Of a DNA stretch of 42,574 nt, positions 33,141 through 40,471 are shown one piece after another; the first letter of the stretch is position 1, and each line of letters starts with the position of its first letter. Under the pieces are notes generated by a model. That model was not told where the DNA came from, did not search any database, and worked only from the letters and a program-made list of their open reading frames with translations. The stretch comes from Stenotrophomonas maltophilia (GTDB lineage Bacteria; Pseudomonadota; Gammaproteobacteria; Xanthomonadales; Xanthomonadaceae), in assembly GCF_004920835.1 (NCBI RefSeq), contig NZ_QFHO01000036.1:1-42574 (forward strand), given 5' to 3'. The translations under genes and the position numbers were made by a program.

Positions 33141-33163
33141 TGCCAGCCAGCGGCCGGCACTAC
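33141..33163 (-). repeat. GTAG hairpin (SMAG-type)
   Basis: On the minus strand GTAG is followed by TGCCGGCC-GCT-GGCTGGCA, an 8-bp stem with one mismatch. Confidence 0.75.
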
Positions 33164-33248
33164 CGGTTCATGCGCCACGGGGCCATTACACCCCCATCGG
33201 CAAACCCTGCGGGTCCATAATGCGCGCTCATCTGCGTGGACGACTGAA

Positions 33249-33827
33249 TTGCCCGCCAACTCGCTGCTGTTCCCCGGCCTGCCGCTGCACAGCGCGCGCC
33301 TGATCCTGAGCCCGATCCGCCGTGATGACGCGGCTGCGCTGTTCACGCTGCAATCCGACCCGGCGGTGATGCGCTGGTGGAACCATCCGGCCTGGAAACG
33401 CCCTGCCGAAGCCCGCGAACAGATCGACGACGACCTCGCGGCACACGCCACCGGCACCCAGCTCAAGCTGGCCGTACGCGAATCGCTGGAGGGGCCGCTG
33501 CTGGGCATCTGCGTGGTATTTGCCGTCGACCGTGACGCTGCCCGCGCCGAGATCGGCTACCTGCTGGCGCCTGGCCTGCAGGGCCAGGGTTACATGCACG
33601 AAGCGTTGCAGCAGGTGCTAGCCTACCTGTTCCACACCCTGCGCCTGCATCGCGTGGAAGCCGAAATCGATCCGCGCAACGCGGCCTCCGCGCACGTGCT
33701 TGAACGCCTCGGTTTCCACCGTGAGGGCCTGCTGCGCCAGCGCTGGCGCATCCAGGGTGAACTGGCCGATTCGGCGGTGTACGGGCTGCTGGCCGACGAC
33801 GAAGCGGCCGCCGCCCTGCCCGCTTGA
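33249..33827 (+). CDS. GNAT-family acetyltransferase (RimJ/RimL type), TTG start
   Basis: A 192-residue acetyl-CoA-dependent N-acetyltransferase. The RimJ/RimL-like pattern is clear: LHSARLILSPIRRDDAAALF at the start, AVMRWWNHPAW, AEIGYLLAPGLQGQGYMHEA (the acetyl-CoA loop with Q/GxGxx), LHRVEAEIDPRNAASAHVLE and LGFHREGLLRQRW. The only reasonable start in frame is TTG at 33249, with GGA nine bases upstream; the frame continues upstream through the GTAG and GGGGTCAGA repeats without similarity. The substrate is unknown: ribosomal protein, another protein N-terminus or a small amine are all possible. Confidence 0.85.
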   Translation: MPANSLLFPGLPLHSARLILSPIRRDDAAALFTLQSDPAVMRWWNHPAWKRPAEAREQIDDDLAAHATGTQLKLAVRESLEGPLLGICVVFAVDRDAARAEIGYLLAPGLQGQGYMHEALQQVLAYLFHTLRLHRVEAEIDPRNAASAHVLERLGFHREGLLRQRWRIQGELADSAVYGLLADDEAAAALPA

Positions 33828-33936
33828 CCCAATCTGGCCGCAACAGGCGACAACGCCTGGCCATGGCTTTGGACACATACGGCGCGGCACCGTAGCGGCC
33901 TAGCATCGGAATCCCTTCCGCTGCCGATCCGGTGCC

Positions 33937-35433
33937 ATGAAGTCCCTGCTGCACACTGCCGCGCTCTGCGTCGGCCTGCTCATTGCTCCCGCCAGCGTGC
34001 TGGCCGCGCCCGCCGCCGAAACCAAGTCCGATGCCAAGGACGACAAGACCGAGGTACCTGCGCTGCCGGCCGATGCGTCCGCTCGCCAGAGCATCCGCCT
34101 GGCCGGTCGCGCCCTCGACTACACCGCCACCGTTGGCACCCTGCCGGTGCGCGATGAGAAGGGCAAGGTGATCGCCGACGTGGTGTTCACCGCCTACACG
34201 ATGCCGGGCAAGGACCGGCCGGTGACCTTCGCGCTCAATGGCGGCCCTGGCGCTTCGTCGGTCTACCTCAACATGGGCGCGATCGGTCCCAAGGTGGTGA
34301 CCTTCGGTTCGGAAGGCGACAGCGCCTCGGCGCCGGCCACCCTGCACGACAACCCGGGCACCTGGCTGGACTTCACCGACCTGGTATTCATCGATCCGGT
34401 CGGCACCGGCTTCAGCCGCGCACGCATCGGCGATGACGAGGCCAAGAAGCAGTTGTACAACCCCAACGCCGACATCGAGTACCTGTCGCGCTCGATCTAC
34501 GACTGGCTGCTGCGCAACCAGCGCATGGCCTCGCGCAAGTACCTGACCGGCGAAAGCTACGGTGGCTACCGCGGCCCGCGCATCACCCACTACCTGCAGA
34601 CCCGGTTGGGCGTGGCAATGAACGGCCTGGTGCTGGTGTCGCCGTACCTGAGCCCGACCCTGGAAGACAACGCCGATGTCTCGCCGATGGCGTGGATGCA
34701 GACGCTGCCGTCGATCGCCGCCGCGCACCTCGAGCGCCAGGGCAAGCTGACCGACGCGGCGATGCGTGACGTGGTCGAGTACACCCGCGGCGACTACGCC
34801 ACCGCGCTGATGAGGGGCCGCAGCGATCCGCAGGCCACCGAGGCGATGCTGCGCCGGGTGACCGAGCTGACCGGCCTGGATCCGCAGTTCGTGCGTCGTG
34901 CCGGTGGCCGTCTGGAAACCCAGGCGTACCTGCGCGAGGTGTTCCGCGACAAGGGCACGCTGGGCAGCCGCTACGATTCCAACGTGACCGCGTTCGATCC
35001 GTTCCCGAACGATCCGGAGCAGCGTGCCAACGATCCGCTGCTGGACAGCATCATCGCGCCGACCACCACGGCGATGGTCGACTTCGTCACGCGCGTGGTC
35101 GGCTGGAAGGTGGATTCCCGCTACCAGGCGCTGAACTACGAGGTGAACCGGTTGTGGGACCGCAACGGTGATCTGCGCCAGGGCGCGGTGACCCAGCTGC
35201 GCCAGGCGGTGGCGATCGATCCGCACCTTCAGGTCTTGATCGTGCATGGCTGGAACGACCTGTCGTGCCCGTTCATGGGGTCGATCCTGACGGTGGACCA
35301 GATGCCGGCGATGGGCAGCAATCCGGACCGGGTACAGGTGCGCAGCTATCCGGGTGGGCACATGTTCTACAGCCGGGCGGACAGCCAGGCGGCATTCCGG
35401 AAGGATGTGCAGGCGTTGTTCCAGCGTAACTGA
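33937..35433 (+). CDS. Secreted serine carboxypeptidase (peptidase family S10)
   Basis: A 498-residue protein with a Sec signal peptide (MKSLLHTAALCVGLLIAPAS, cut near VLA-A). The family S10 signature is complete: oxyanion-hole motif NGGPG (from Asn101), FIDPVGTGFSRA, nucleophile Ser207 in GESYGG, Asp441 in GWNDLSCPF and His475 in GGHMF. S10 enzymes remove C-terminal amino acids at acid pH. Members are common in plants and fungi and scattered in Xanthomonadaceae. Location is periplasmic or extracellular; substrates are unknown. The gene stands alone, followed by a repeat-rich gap and a bidirectional terminator. Confidence 0.93.
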   Translation: MKSLLHTAALCVGLLIAPASVLAAPAAETKSDAKDDKTEVPALPADASARQSIRLAGRALDYTATVGTLPVRDEKGKVIADVVFTAYTMPGKDRPVTFALNGGPGASSVYLNMGAIGPKVVTFGSEGDSASAPATLHDNPGTWLDFTDLVFIDPVGTGFSRARIGDDEAKKQLYNPNADIEYLSRSIYDWLLRNQRMASRKYLTGESYGGYRGPRITHYLQTRLGVAMNGLVLVSPYLSPTLEDNADVSPMAWMQTLPSIAAAHLERQGKLTDAAMRDVVEYTRGDYATALMRGRSDPQATEAMLRRVTELTGLDPQFVRRAGGRLETQAYLREVFRDKGTLGSRYDSNVTAFDPFPNDPEQRANDPLLDSIIAPTTTAMVDFVTRVVGWKVDSRYQALNYEVNRLWDRNGDLRQGAVTQLRQAVAIDPHLQVLIVHGWNDLSCPFMGSILTVDQMPAMGSNPDRVQVRSYPGGHMFYSRADSQAAFRKDVQALFQRN

Positions 35434-35533
35434 GGGGTTCGGCCGGGCCTGCGGCCCGGCACCCGCTGACAGCAACGGCAACGGCAACTGCAACTGCAAC
35501 CGCAACGTCAAAAGCCGGGTTCCCGTGGGCTGG

Positions 35534-35633
35534 CGAGGCGGGATGGGGTTGCAGGACACGCCGTAAACCCATCCATGGGGGCTCGATGGCGCCATCCATG
35601 GCGCCAACGGTCCTGCAATCCCACCCCACCCCG
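35534..35633. repeat. Fold-back element 3
   Basis: The arms 35534-35556 and 35611-35633 pair at 19 of 23 positions (plus one G-U in RNA). The core at 35558-35583 is identical to 14932-14957. The interior has a GGCGCCATCCATGGCGCC palindrome. The right boundary is GCTGACAGATTCCTG, like element 1. Confidence 0.72.
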
Positions 35634-35663
35634 CCGCTGACAGATTCCTGCGGCTGTTGGTGG

Positions 35664-35684
35664 GTGCCGACCGTTGGTCGGCAC
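35664..35684 (+). repeat. REP-like hairpin with GTGG head
   Basis: GTGCCGACC-GTT-GGTCGGCAC, a perfect 9-bp stem, preceded by GGTGG in place of GTAG. It looks like a diverged SMAG-type unit. Confidence 0.6.
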
Positions 35685-35712
35685 GCTGGATACGGAAAAT
35701 TCTTCGCCCATG

Positions 35713-35744
35713 AAAAAAGCCCGCCGGTATCCGGCGGGCTTTTT
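35713..35744. terminator. Bidirectional intrinsic terminator
   Basis: A perfect 10-bp stem AGCCCGCCGG / CCGGCGGGCT (35718-35727, 35731-35740) with a run of A before and TTTT after. It serves converging transcripts of the S10 peptidase gene (plus) and the phosphate transporter gene (minus). Confidence 0.93.
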
Positions 35745-35752
35745 CGATTGTT

Positions 35753-35793
35753 GGGGTCAGATCCTTTTCCCCGCAGGCAAAGGGCTCTGACCC
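35753..35793. repeat. GGGGTCAGA palindrome, copy 3 (imperfect)
   Basis: The outer ends GGGGTCAGA and TCTGACCCT are kept but the inner stem has several mismatches. It is the most decayed of the four copies. Confidence 0.65.
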
Positions 35794-35812
35794 TAAGCTA
35801 AGGCCGCGGGCC

Positions 35813-36934
35813 TCAGGTCCAGCCGAACAGCTCGAACAGCTTCAGGATCAGGTACGCACAACCACCTGCTGCCGGAATGGTCAGGATCCAGGCCCAGACG
35901 ATGCGTTCGATCACGCCGAACTTCAGCGAACGCGGGTTCTTGGCGAAGCCGACGCCCATGATCGCGGTGGAGATGCTGTGCGTGGTCGAGACCGGCATGC
36001 CGAAGTGGGCCGCCAGGGTCAGGATGGTGGCCGAGCTGGTCTCTGCGGCGAAGCCATGGATGGGGTGCAGCTTGACCATCTTGTGACCCAGGGTCTTGAT
36101 GATCTTCCAGCCGCCCGAAGCGGTACCGGCAGCCATCACCACCGCGCAGGTCAGCACGATCCACATGGCGATGCCATCGCCGGCATGCGCGTCCGGATGC
36201 ATGAAGGCCAGCCACGACGGCAGGTCATTCAGTGCACCGGTTGCTTCGGCACCGATCAGGGTCATCGCAATGATGCCCATGGTCTTCTGCGCGTCGTTAT
36301 GACCGTGTGCGAAGCCCATGTAGGCCGCCGAGGCGATCTGTGCCTTGCCGAAGAAGGCGTTGACGATGCGCGGACGGGCCAGGCGGCCGATGGCACCACC
36401 GATCTTGGCCAGGCCGGCGATCAAGCCCCACAGCAGCACCATCACCACGATGCCCAGCAGGAAGCCGGCGATCGGCGAGGTGATCATCGGCACGAACACC
36501 TTCCACAGCAGGCCCTTGTTCTGCGCCCAGCTGCCCAGGCGCTCGGACCAGATCAGCGCGTCCCAGTTGTTGTGGGCCGCAGCCAGGCCGGCGCCGCAGA
36601 GGCCACCGATCAGGGCGTGCGAAGACGAAGACGGCAGGCCCTTCCACCAGGTGATCAGGTTCCAGATGATGCCGCCCAGCAGCGCGCACAGGATCACCTG
36701 CGGGGTCACGTCGACCACGTTGGTGTTGAGCAGGCCCGACGCGATGGTCAGTGCGACCGCGGTGCCGGTCAGGGCACCGATGAGGTTCATGAAGGCGGCA
36801 AGCATCACCGCCCAACCGGGCGACAGTACTTTGGTTGCCACCACGGTAGCGATGGAGTTGGCGGTATCGTGGAAGCCGTTGATGAACTCGAAGACGAGCG
36901 CGGCCAGGATCACCACCAGGACTAGGGTGAGCAT
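35813..36934 (-). CDS. pitA: PiT-family inorganic phosphate transporter
   Basis: A 373-residue inner-membrane protein with about ten hydrophobic segments. The two PiT signature repeats are visible: FEFINGFHDTANSIATVVAT near the N-terminus and AYMGFAHGHNDAQKTMG in the middle, plus the PGWAVMLAAFMNLIGAL and GMPVSTTHSISTAIMGVGFA elements. The family imports metal-phosphate with protons, or with sodium in some members. It is shorter than E. coli PitA (499) and nearer to the Pit type that pairs with a DUF47 protein. The DUF47 gene ends 13 bp upstream, so they form an operon. Confidence 0.93.
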   Translation of the reverse strand: MLTLVLVVILAALVFEFINGFHDTANSIATVVATKVLSPGWAVMLAAFMNLIGALTGTAVALTIASGLLNTNVVDVTPQVILCALLGGIIWNLITWWKGLPSSSSHALIGGLCGAGLAAAHNNWDALIWSERLGSWAQNKGLLWKVFVPMITSPIAGFLLGIVVMVLLWGLIAGLAKIGGAIGRLARPRIVNAFFGKAQIASAAYMGFAHGHNDAQKTMGIIAMTLIGAEATGALNDLPSWLAFMHPDAHAGDGIAMWIVLTCAVVMAAGTASGGWKIIKTLGHKMVKLHPIHGFAAETSSATILTLAAHFGMPVSTTHSISTAIMGVGFAKNPRSLKFGVIERIVWAWILTIPAAGGCAYLILKLFELFGWT

Positions 36935-36947
36935 CGGTACCGGCCCG

Positions 36948-37574
36948 TCAGCTGTTCTTCAACACGATCTGGTACGCCACCACACCGGCCTCGCGGCAGC
37001 GGTCGATGGCCTTTTCCAGGATCTCGAAGAATTCCTTCAGCAGGAACATCTGCAGGTTGTCCAGGCGACCGGAGTAGATGTCGCGGTACAGCTCAAGCAT
37101 CAGGCGGTCGGCCTCGTTTTCCAGCGAGCGCAGGCGCTCGTTGAGCGCGGTCATCCGGTCCAGGTTCATGTGGCGCAGGTCGGCCACCATCTCCACCACC
37201 ACGCCAGCGGCCTGCTCGAGCATCGCCGCGCGCGGCGCGAAGTCGATGTGTTCCAGGTGGGTGGTGGCCAGCGAATAGCGATCGGCGAACTTCTCGATCT
37301 GCTTGGGAATCTTGTACAGGGCCGAGCCCAGCGCTTCGATGTCTTCGCGCTCGATCGGGGTCATGAAGCTGTCCACCAGCGCCTGGCTGATCTTGTCCGA
37401 GGCCGCGCGTTCGCGCAGGCGGGCCAGCTTGAAAGCGTCCAGCGCGGGCTGGCGATCGGCGTCGCGCAGCATCGAATGCAGTGCCTTGGCGGCATCGGAC
37501 GCCGCGACGGCAGCCTCATCGAGCAGGGTGTAGAACTGTTTGCCGGAACCGAAAATGGTCTGCAGAGAGAACAT
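36948..37574 (-). CDS. DUF47/PhoU-like protein, partner of the phosphate transporter
   Basis: A 208-residue, all-helical protein of the DUF47 family (also called PhoU-related or Pit accessory protein). Visible: SGKQFYTLLDEAAVAAS, MTPIEREDIEALGSALYKIP, IEKFADRYSLA, and LENEADRLMLELYRDIYSG. These helical bundles probably bind metals and are thought to control Pit transport. The start MFSLQTIFG is chosen by homology. It precedes the transporter gene by 13 bp on the same strand, the typical order. Confidence 0.93.
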   Translation of the reverse strand: MFSLQTIFGSGKQFYTLLDEAAVAASDAAKALHSMLRDADRQPALDAFKLARLRERAASDKISQALVDSFMTPIEREDIEALGSALYKIPKQIEKFADRYSLATTHLEHIDFAPRAAMLEQAAGVVVEMVADLRHMNLDRMTALNERLRSLENEADRLMLELYRDIYSGRLDNLQMFLLKEFFEILEKAIDRCREAGVVAYQIVLKNS

Positions 37575-37851
37575 TGAGAAACCTGTCAGCCGTCGCGGGA
37601 AGGACGGCACCAGACGGAATTATGACGGCTAGATGACCATCTCGGGTATCCCCGCCTCCTTTCGGGGGCTGGGGACCCTCAACCTGAACAGGCAGTTGCC
37701 ACCCTGCCACGGCCCTTTGCTAAGATGCCAGCGCGCCCTCGGGCGCACCTTATGGACGACGACCCTTATCCCCCTGCGCCGCGCCGGACCCTGTTCCTGA
37801 GCGCCTGCCGCCATCGCAAGCACCCGCCCTCCCTGCCACCAACCGGGGACG
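37575..37851. promoter_or_regulatory. Divergent gap with a candidate promoter for the CorC-like gene
   Basis: TTGCCA (37696-37701) and TAAGAT (37721-37726) on the plus strand are 19 bases apart, a weak promoter that would give a leader of about 120 bases. A small stem GCGCC-CTCG-GGCGC follows near 37733-37746. I looked for a known riboswitch and did not see one. Confidence 0.25.
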
Positions 37852-39171
37852 ATGCCCGTGTTTGAAATGATCCTGATTGTCTTCGCGCTGGTTCTGTTGA
37901 ACGGCTTCTTCGCCATGTCCGAGATGTCGGTCATGACCTCGCGCAAGAGCCGCCTGAAGCAGATGGCCGGCACCTCCAAGCGCGCTGCCAAGGCACTGGA
38001 GCTGTCGGAGAAGCCGGAGAGCTTCCTGTCCACCGTGCAGATCGGTATCACCGTGATCGGCGTGCTGACCGGCTACCTCGGCGGTGAAGCGCTGGGTGAA
38101 GCCTTCGCCGGCTGGATCCAGGGCCTGATGCCCGGCTTTGCCTACGCCGGCAACGTCGGTACCGCGCTGGCGGTCAGCCTGATCACTTTCATTACGCTGA
38201 TCTTCGGCGAACTGGTGCCCAAGCGCTTGGCGCTGACCCGTTCGGAGGCCATTGCCAGCCTGGTGGCGATGCCGATGAGCTGGCTGGCCAAGCTGGCCCT
38301 GCCCTTCGTCTGGCTGCTGTCCAAGACCACCCAGCTGGTGCTGCGCCTCTTCGGCCTGGGCAAGGATGAAGTCGCCTCGGTGACCGAAGAAGAGATCCGC
38401 ATGCTGGTGGCCGAAAGCCACGAGGCCGGCGTGATCGACGCCCACGAGCGCGACATGATGAACCGCGTCATGCGCCTGGGCGATCGTACCGCCGACAGCC
38501 TGATGACCCCGCGCAACCGGATTGCCTGGCTGGACACGCAGGGCGGTCTGGACAAGAACCTGGAGATCATGGCCGAGCATGAGTTCTCGCGGTACCCGGT
38601 GTACCGCGACAACGACATGGACGTGGTCGGCGTGCTTGAACTGAAGTCGTTGGCCACACGTATGGCGCGCGGTGACAACGCGCTGTTCCAGACCCTGCGC
38701 GAGCCGCTGTACGTGTCTGAATCCACCCACGCGATGAAGCTGCTGGAGATCTTCCGCGAGGAACAGCAGTCGATGGCGCTGGTGGTGGACGAGTACGGCG
38801 AGATCCAGGGCCTGGTGACCATCAGCGATCTGATGGGCGCGGTGGTTGGCCGTCTGCAGGCCACCGAAAATGCCGACGAAGATGCGCTGGTGGTGACCCG
38901 CGAGGACGGCTCGCTGCTGGTGGACGGCTCGCTGCCGATCGAGGACCTGCGCGAGCTGATCGGCAGCAACGACCTGCCCGATGCCGAGGATGGCGACTAC
39001 TACACGCTGGCCGGCATGTGCATCCACTACTTCGGCCGCATCCCGCACGCGGGCGAGTACTTTGACTGGGCCGGCTGGCGCTTCGAGGTGGTCGACCTGG
39101 ACGGTGCCCGCGTGGACAAGCTGCTGCTGCGCACGCTGTCGGACGAGCAGGCCGATGAGCTCACCGCCTGA
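37852..39171 (+). CDS. CorC/HlyC-family membrane protein (CNNM, CBS pair, CorC domains)
   Basis: A 439-residue protein. Residues 1 to about 190 are a CNNM (DUF21) membrane domain with three to four helices (MILIVFALVLLNGFFAMSEM, VQIGITVIGVLTGYLGG, ALAVSLITFITLIFGELVPK). Next come two CBS domains (SLMTPRNRIAWLDTQ ... FSRYPVYRDN and EPLYVSESTHAMKLLEIF ... MALVVDEYGEIQGLVTISD), then a CorC/HlyC C-terminal domain (DGSLLVDGSLPIEDLREL). The annotation 'hemolysin' is historical; relatives export magnesium or cobalt, and CBS domains sense adenine nucleotides. The stop overlaps the next gene by 17 bases, so they are coupled. Confidence 0.92.
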   Translation: MPVFEMILIVFALVLLNGFFAMSEMSVMTSRKSRLKQMAGTSKRAAKALELSEKPESFLSTVQIGITVIGVLTGYLGGEALGEAFAGWIQGLMPGFAYAGNVGTALAVSLITFITLIFGELVPKRLALTRSEAIASLVAMPMSWLAKLALPFVWLLSKTTQLVLRLFGLGKDEVASVTEEEIRMLVAESHEAGVIDAHERDMMNRVMRLGDRTADSLMTPRNRIAWLDTQGGLDKNLEIMAEHEFSRYPVYRDNDMDVVGVLELKSLATRMARGDNALFQTLREPLYVSESTHAMKLLEIFREEQQSMALVVDEYGEIQGLVTISDLMGAVVGRLQATENADEDALVVTREDGSLLVDGSLPIEDLRELIGSNDLPDAEDGDYYTLAGMCIHYFGRIPHAGEYFDWAGWRFEVVDLDGARVDKLLLRTLSDEQADELTA

Positions 39172-39814
39172 GGCCGGCCAGGGTCCGGGCGTTGAGCGCC
39201 CGGCCTACCGCAACGAGGGCATCCGCACCCTGCTGGAGATGTTCGCCTCCGGCGACCCGGCCGAGCACATGCCGCTCGGCCAGATCCTTTGCAACCTGCA
39301 GCAGAGCGCCTTCGGCGTGTTCCTGTTCGTGGCGATCCTGCCATCGTTCATCCCGATTCCGGGCATGGGAGGCGCGGTCAGCGGCCCACTGGTAATTCTG
39401 ATCGGGGTGCAGATGCTGTGCTGCCTGCGCCGGCCCTGGCTCCCGGGCTTCATTGCCCGCCGCGGCCCCAGACGCAGCACCATGCACCGCTTCCTCGACC
39501 GCATCGATCGCCCGCTGCGGCGGCTGGACCGGATGTTGAAGCCACGGCTGCCGCAACTTCTCACGCCACTGCCGGCGCATGCCTTCACCGGCCTGCTGCT
39601 GGTGCTGCTCGGCCTGCTGCTGTCGCTGCCGATCCCGTTCACCAACTTCCTGTTCGGTTTCCAGCTGCTGCTGTTCTCGCTGGCACTGCTGGAACGCGAT
39701 GGCGCGCTTATGCTGTTCAACTGGATCGCAGCGCTGGCAGCGATCGCGTTCTTCGGTTTCAGTTCCGGGCAGCTGGTGGGCTATACGGTGGAGTTGTTCC
39801 AGCGCTGGTTCTGA
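39155..39814 (+). CDS. ExoD-family membrane protein
   Basis: A 219-residue protein of the ExoD family, named for a Sinorhizobium exopolysaccharide gene. Visible: EMFASGDPAEHMPLGQIL, AFGVFLFVAILPSFIPIPGMG, the FIARRGPRRSTMHRFLDRID region, and three or more membrane segments, including TGLLLVLLGLLLSLPIPFTN and the pattern SLALLERDGALMLF. The biochemical role is unknown; an envelope or polysaccharide role is only inferred from the name gene. The ATG lies within the end of the CorC-like gene (17-base overlap) in another frame, so translation is probably coupled. Confidence 0.87.
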   Translation: MSSPPEAGQGPGVERPAYRNEGIRTLLEMFASGDPAEHMPLGQILCNLQQSAFGVFLFVAILPSFIPIPGMGGAVSGPLVILIGVQMLCCLRRPWLPGFIARRGPRRSTMHRFLDRIDRPLRRLDRMLKPRLPQLLTPLPAHAFTGLLLVLLGLLLSLPIPFTNFLFGFQLLLFSLALLERDGALMLFNWIAALAAIAFFGFSSGQLVGYTVELFQRWF

Positions 39815-39826
39815 GCCGGAACCCGG

Positions 39827-39887
39827 TACAGCCGGCCGCTGGCCGGCCGCCACGTTTCCAGGATTGCCGGCCCGCGGCCGGCACTAC
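39827..39887. repeat. Inverted pair of GTAG/GTAC hairpins
   Basis: First unit (plus): GTAC then AGCCGGCC-GCT-GGCCGGC. Second unit (minus): GTAG then TGCCGGCC-GCG-GGCCGGCA, ending at 39887. They lie between converging genes and may serve as a transcript end. Confidence 0.78.
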
Positions 39888-39906
39888 CAATACCGGACAT
39901 CGGCCA

Positions 39907-40404
39907 TCACCGAAGGTCAATGAACCCGTTGTCGGCCAACTGCCCGGGCTCATCCTGCACTGCTGACAACACGAACGTCAGCGCCTTGCCCAGCAACGTG
40001 CCCGGGCCATCCCAGTACTCGGCCGAATCGGCGCGCACATGGATCAGGCGCAGGTTGGGATCATCCTTGCCACCGGGGAAGAACAGTTTCATCGCCGGCG
40101 ACCACAATTCCTCGATCTTTGCGCGGTCATCGACGACGCGCGCACGCCCCGCGACCGACACGTAAGTATTCTTCGACGGCGAGGCATAGGCCACGTTGAC
40201 GTGCGGATCGAGCGCGATTTCAGCCACCTTCGGACTGTCGGCAGTGATGACGAACCACAGGTCGCCGTCGAAGGCGACCTGCTGGGTGGCCAGCGGCCGG
40301 CTGTAGAGGCGGCCATCGACACCGGTGGTGGTGAACATCGCCACCTCCACGTCCCTGATCAGTTCAGCCAGCTGGGCAATGTGTTCAGTGCGGGCGTTGG
40401 ACAT
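39907..40404 (-). CDS. Pyridoxamine 5'-phosphate oxidase-fold protein (general stress protein 26 type)
   Basis: A 165-residue split-barrel flavin-binding protein. The pattern AMFTTTGVDGRLYSRPLATQ, DGDLWFVITADSPKVAEI, PHVNVAYASPSKNTYVSVAG, and ARVVDDRAKIEELWSPAMKLFFPGG is that of the general-stress-protein-26 branch, which binds FMN or FAD and is linked to stress responses. It is not the PdxH vitamin B6 enzyme. The GGAG before the ATG is locked in an 8-bp hairpin (40408-40430). It lies 67 bp downstream of the luciferase-like gene, possibly one operon of two flavin proteins. Confidence 0.87.
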   Translation of the reverse strand: MSNARTEHIAQLAELIRDVEVAMFTTTGVDGRLYSRPLATQQVAFDGDLWFVITADSPKVAEIALDPHVNVAYASPSKNTYVSVAGRARVVDDRAKIEELWSPAMKLFFPGGKDDPNLRLIHVRADSAEYWDGPGTLLGKALTFVLSAVQDEPGQLADNGFIDLR

Positions 40405-40407
40405 GTG

Positions 40408-40430
40408 GGGGCTCCATGAGTGGGAGCCCC
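40408..40430 (-). promoter_or_regulatory. Hairpin covering the ribosome-binding site of the stress-type flavin protein
   Basis: GGGGCTCC (40408-40415) pairs with GGAGCCCC (40423-40430) around a 7-nt loop. On the minus strand the right-hand arm GGAGCCCC contains the GGAG that would bind the ribosome, seven bases before the ATG. So the site is hidden when the hairpin is closed. Confidence 0.6.
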
Positions 40431-40471
40431 ATCAGACCGTGCATCGCTGCAACAGCTCGTGACGCAATTGT

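Larger units (their letters stand above)
35434..35812. other. Repeat-rich gap between the S10 peptidase gene and the phosphate transporter gene
   Basis: There is no gene. In order it holds a GCAAC-type run (35471-35509), fold-back element 3 (35534-35633), a GTGG-headed hairpin (35660-35684), a bidirectional terminator (35713-35744) and GGGGTCAGA palindrome copy 3 (35753-35793). Confidence 0.8.

Noticed and set aside
33036..33248. An ATG-started longer form of the GNAT protein
   Set aside because: The longer frame begins inside parE and crosses the GGGGTCAGA palindrome and a GTAG hairpin; family similarity begins only after the TTG at 33249.
33463..35607. 714-codon minus-strand frame opposite the S10 peptidase and GNAT genes
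   Set aside because: It starts inside the fold-back element and runs against two genes with complete active sites; no domain is visible.
37620..37851. A manganese (yybP-ykoY) or magnesium riboswitch before the CorC-like gene
   Set aside because: I looked for the conserved GGGGAGUAG-type core and M-box elements and could not find them; the gap is long but shows only one tiny stem.
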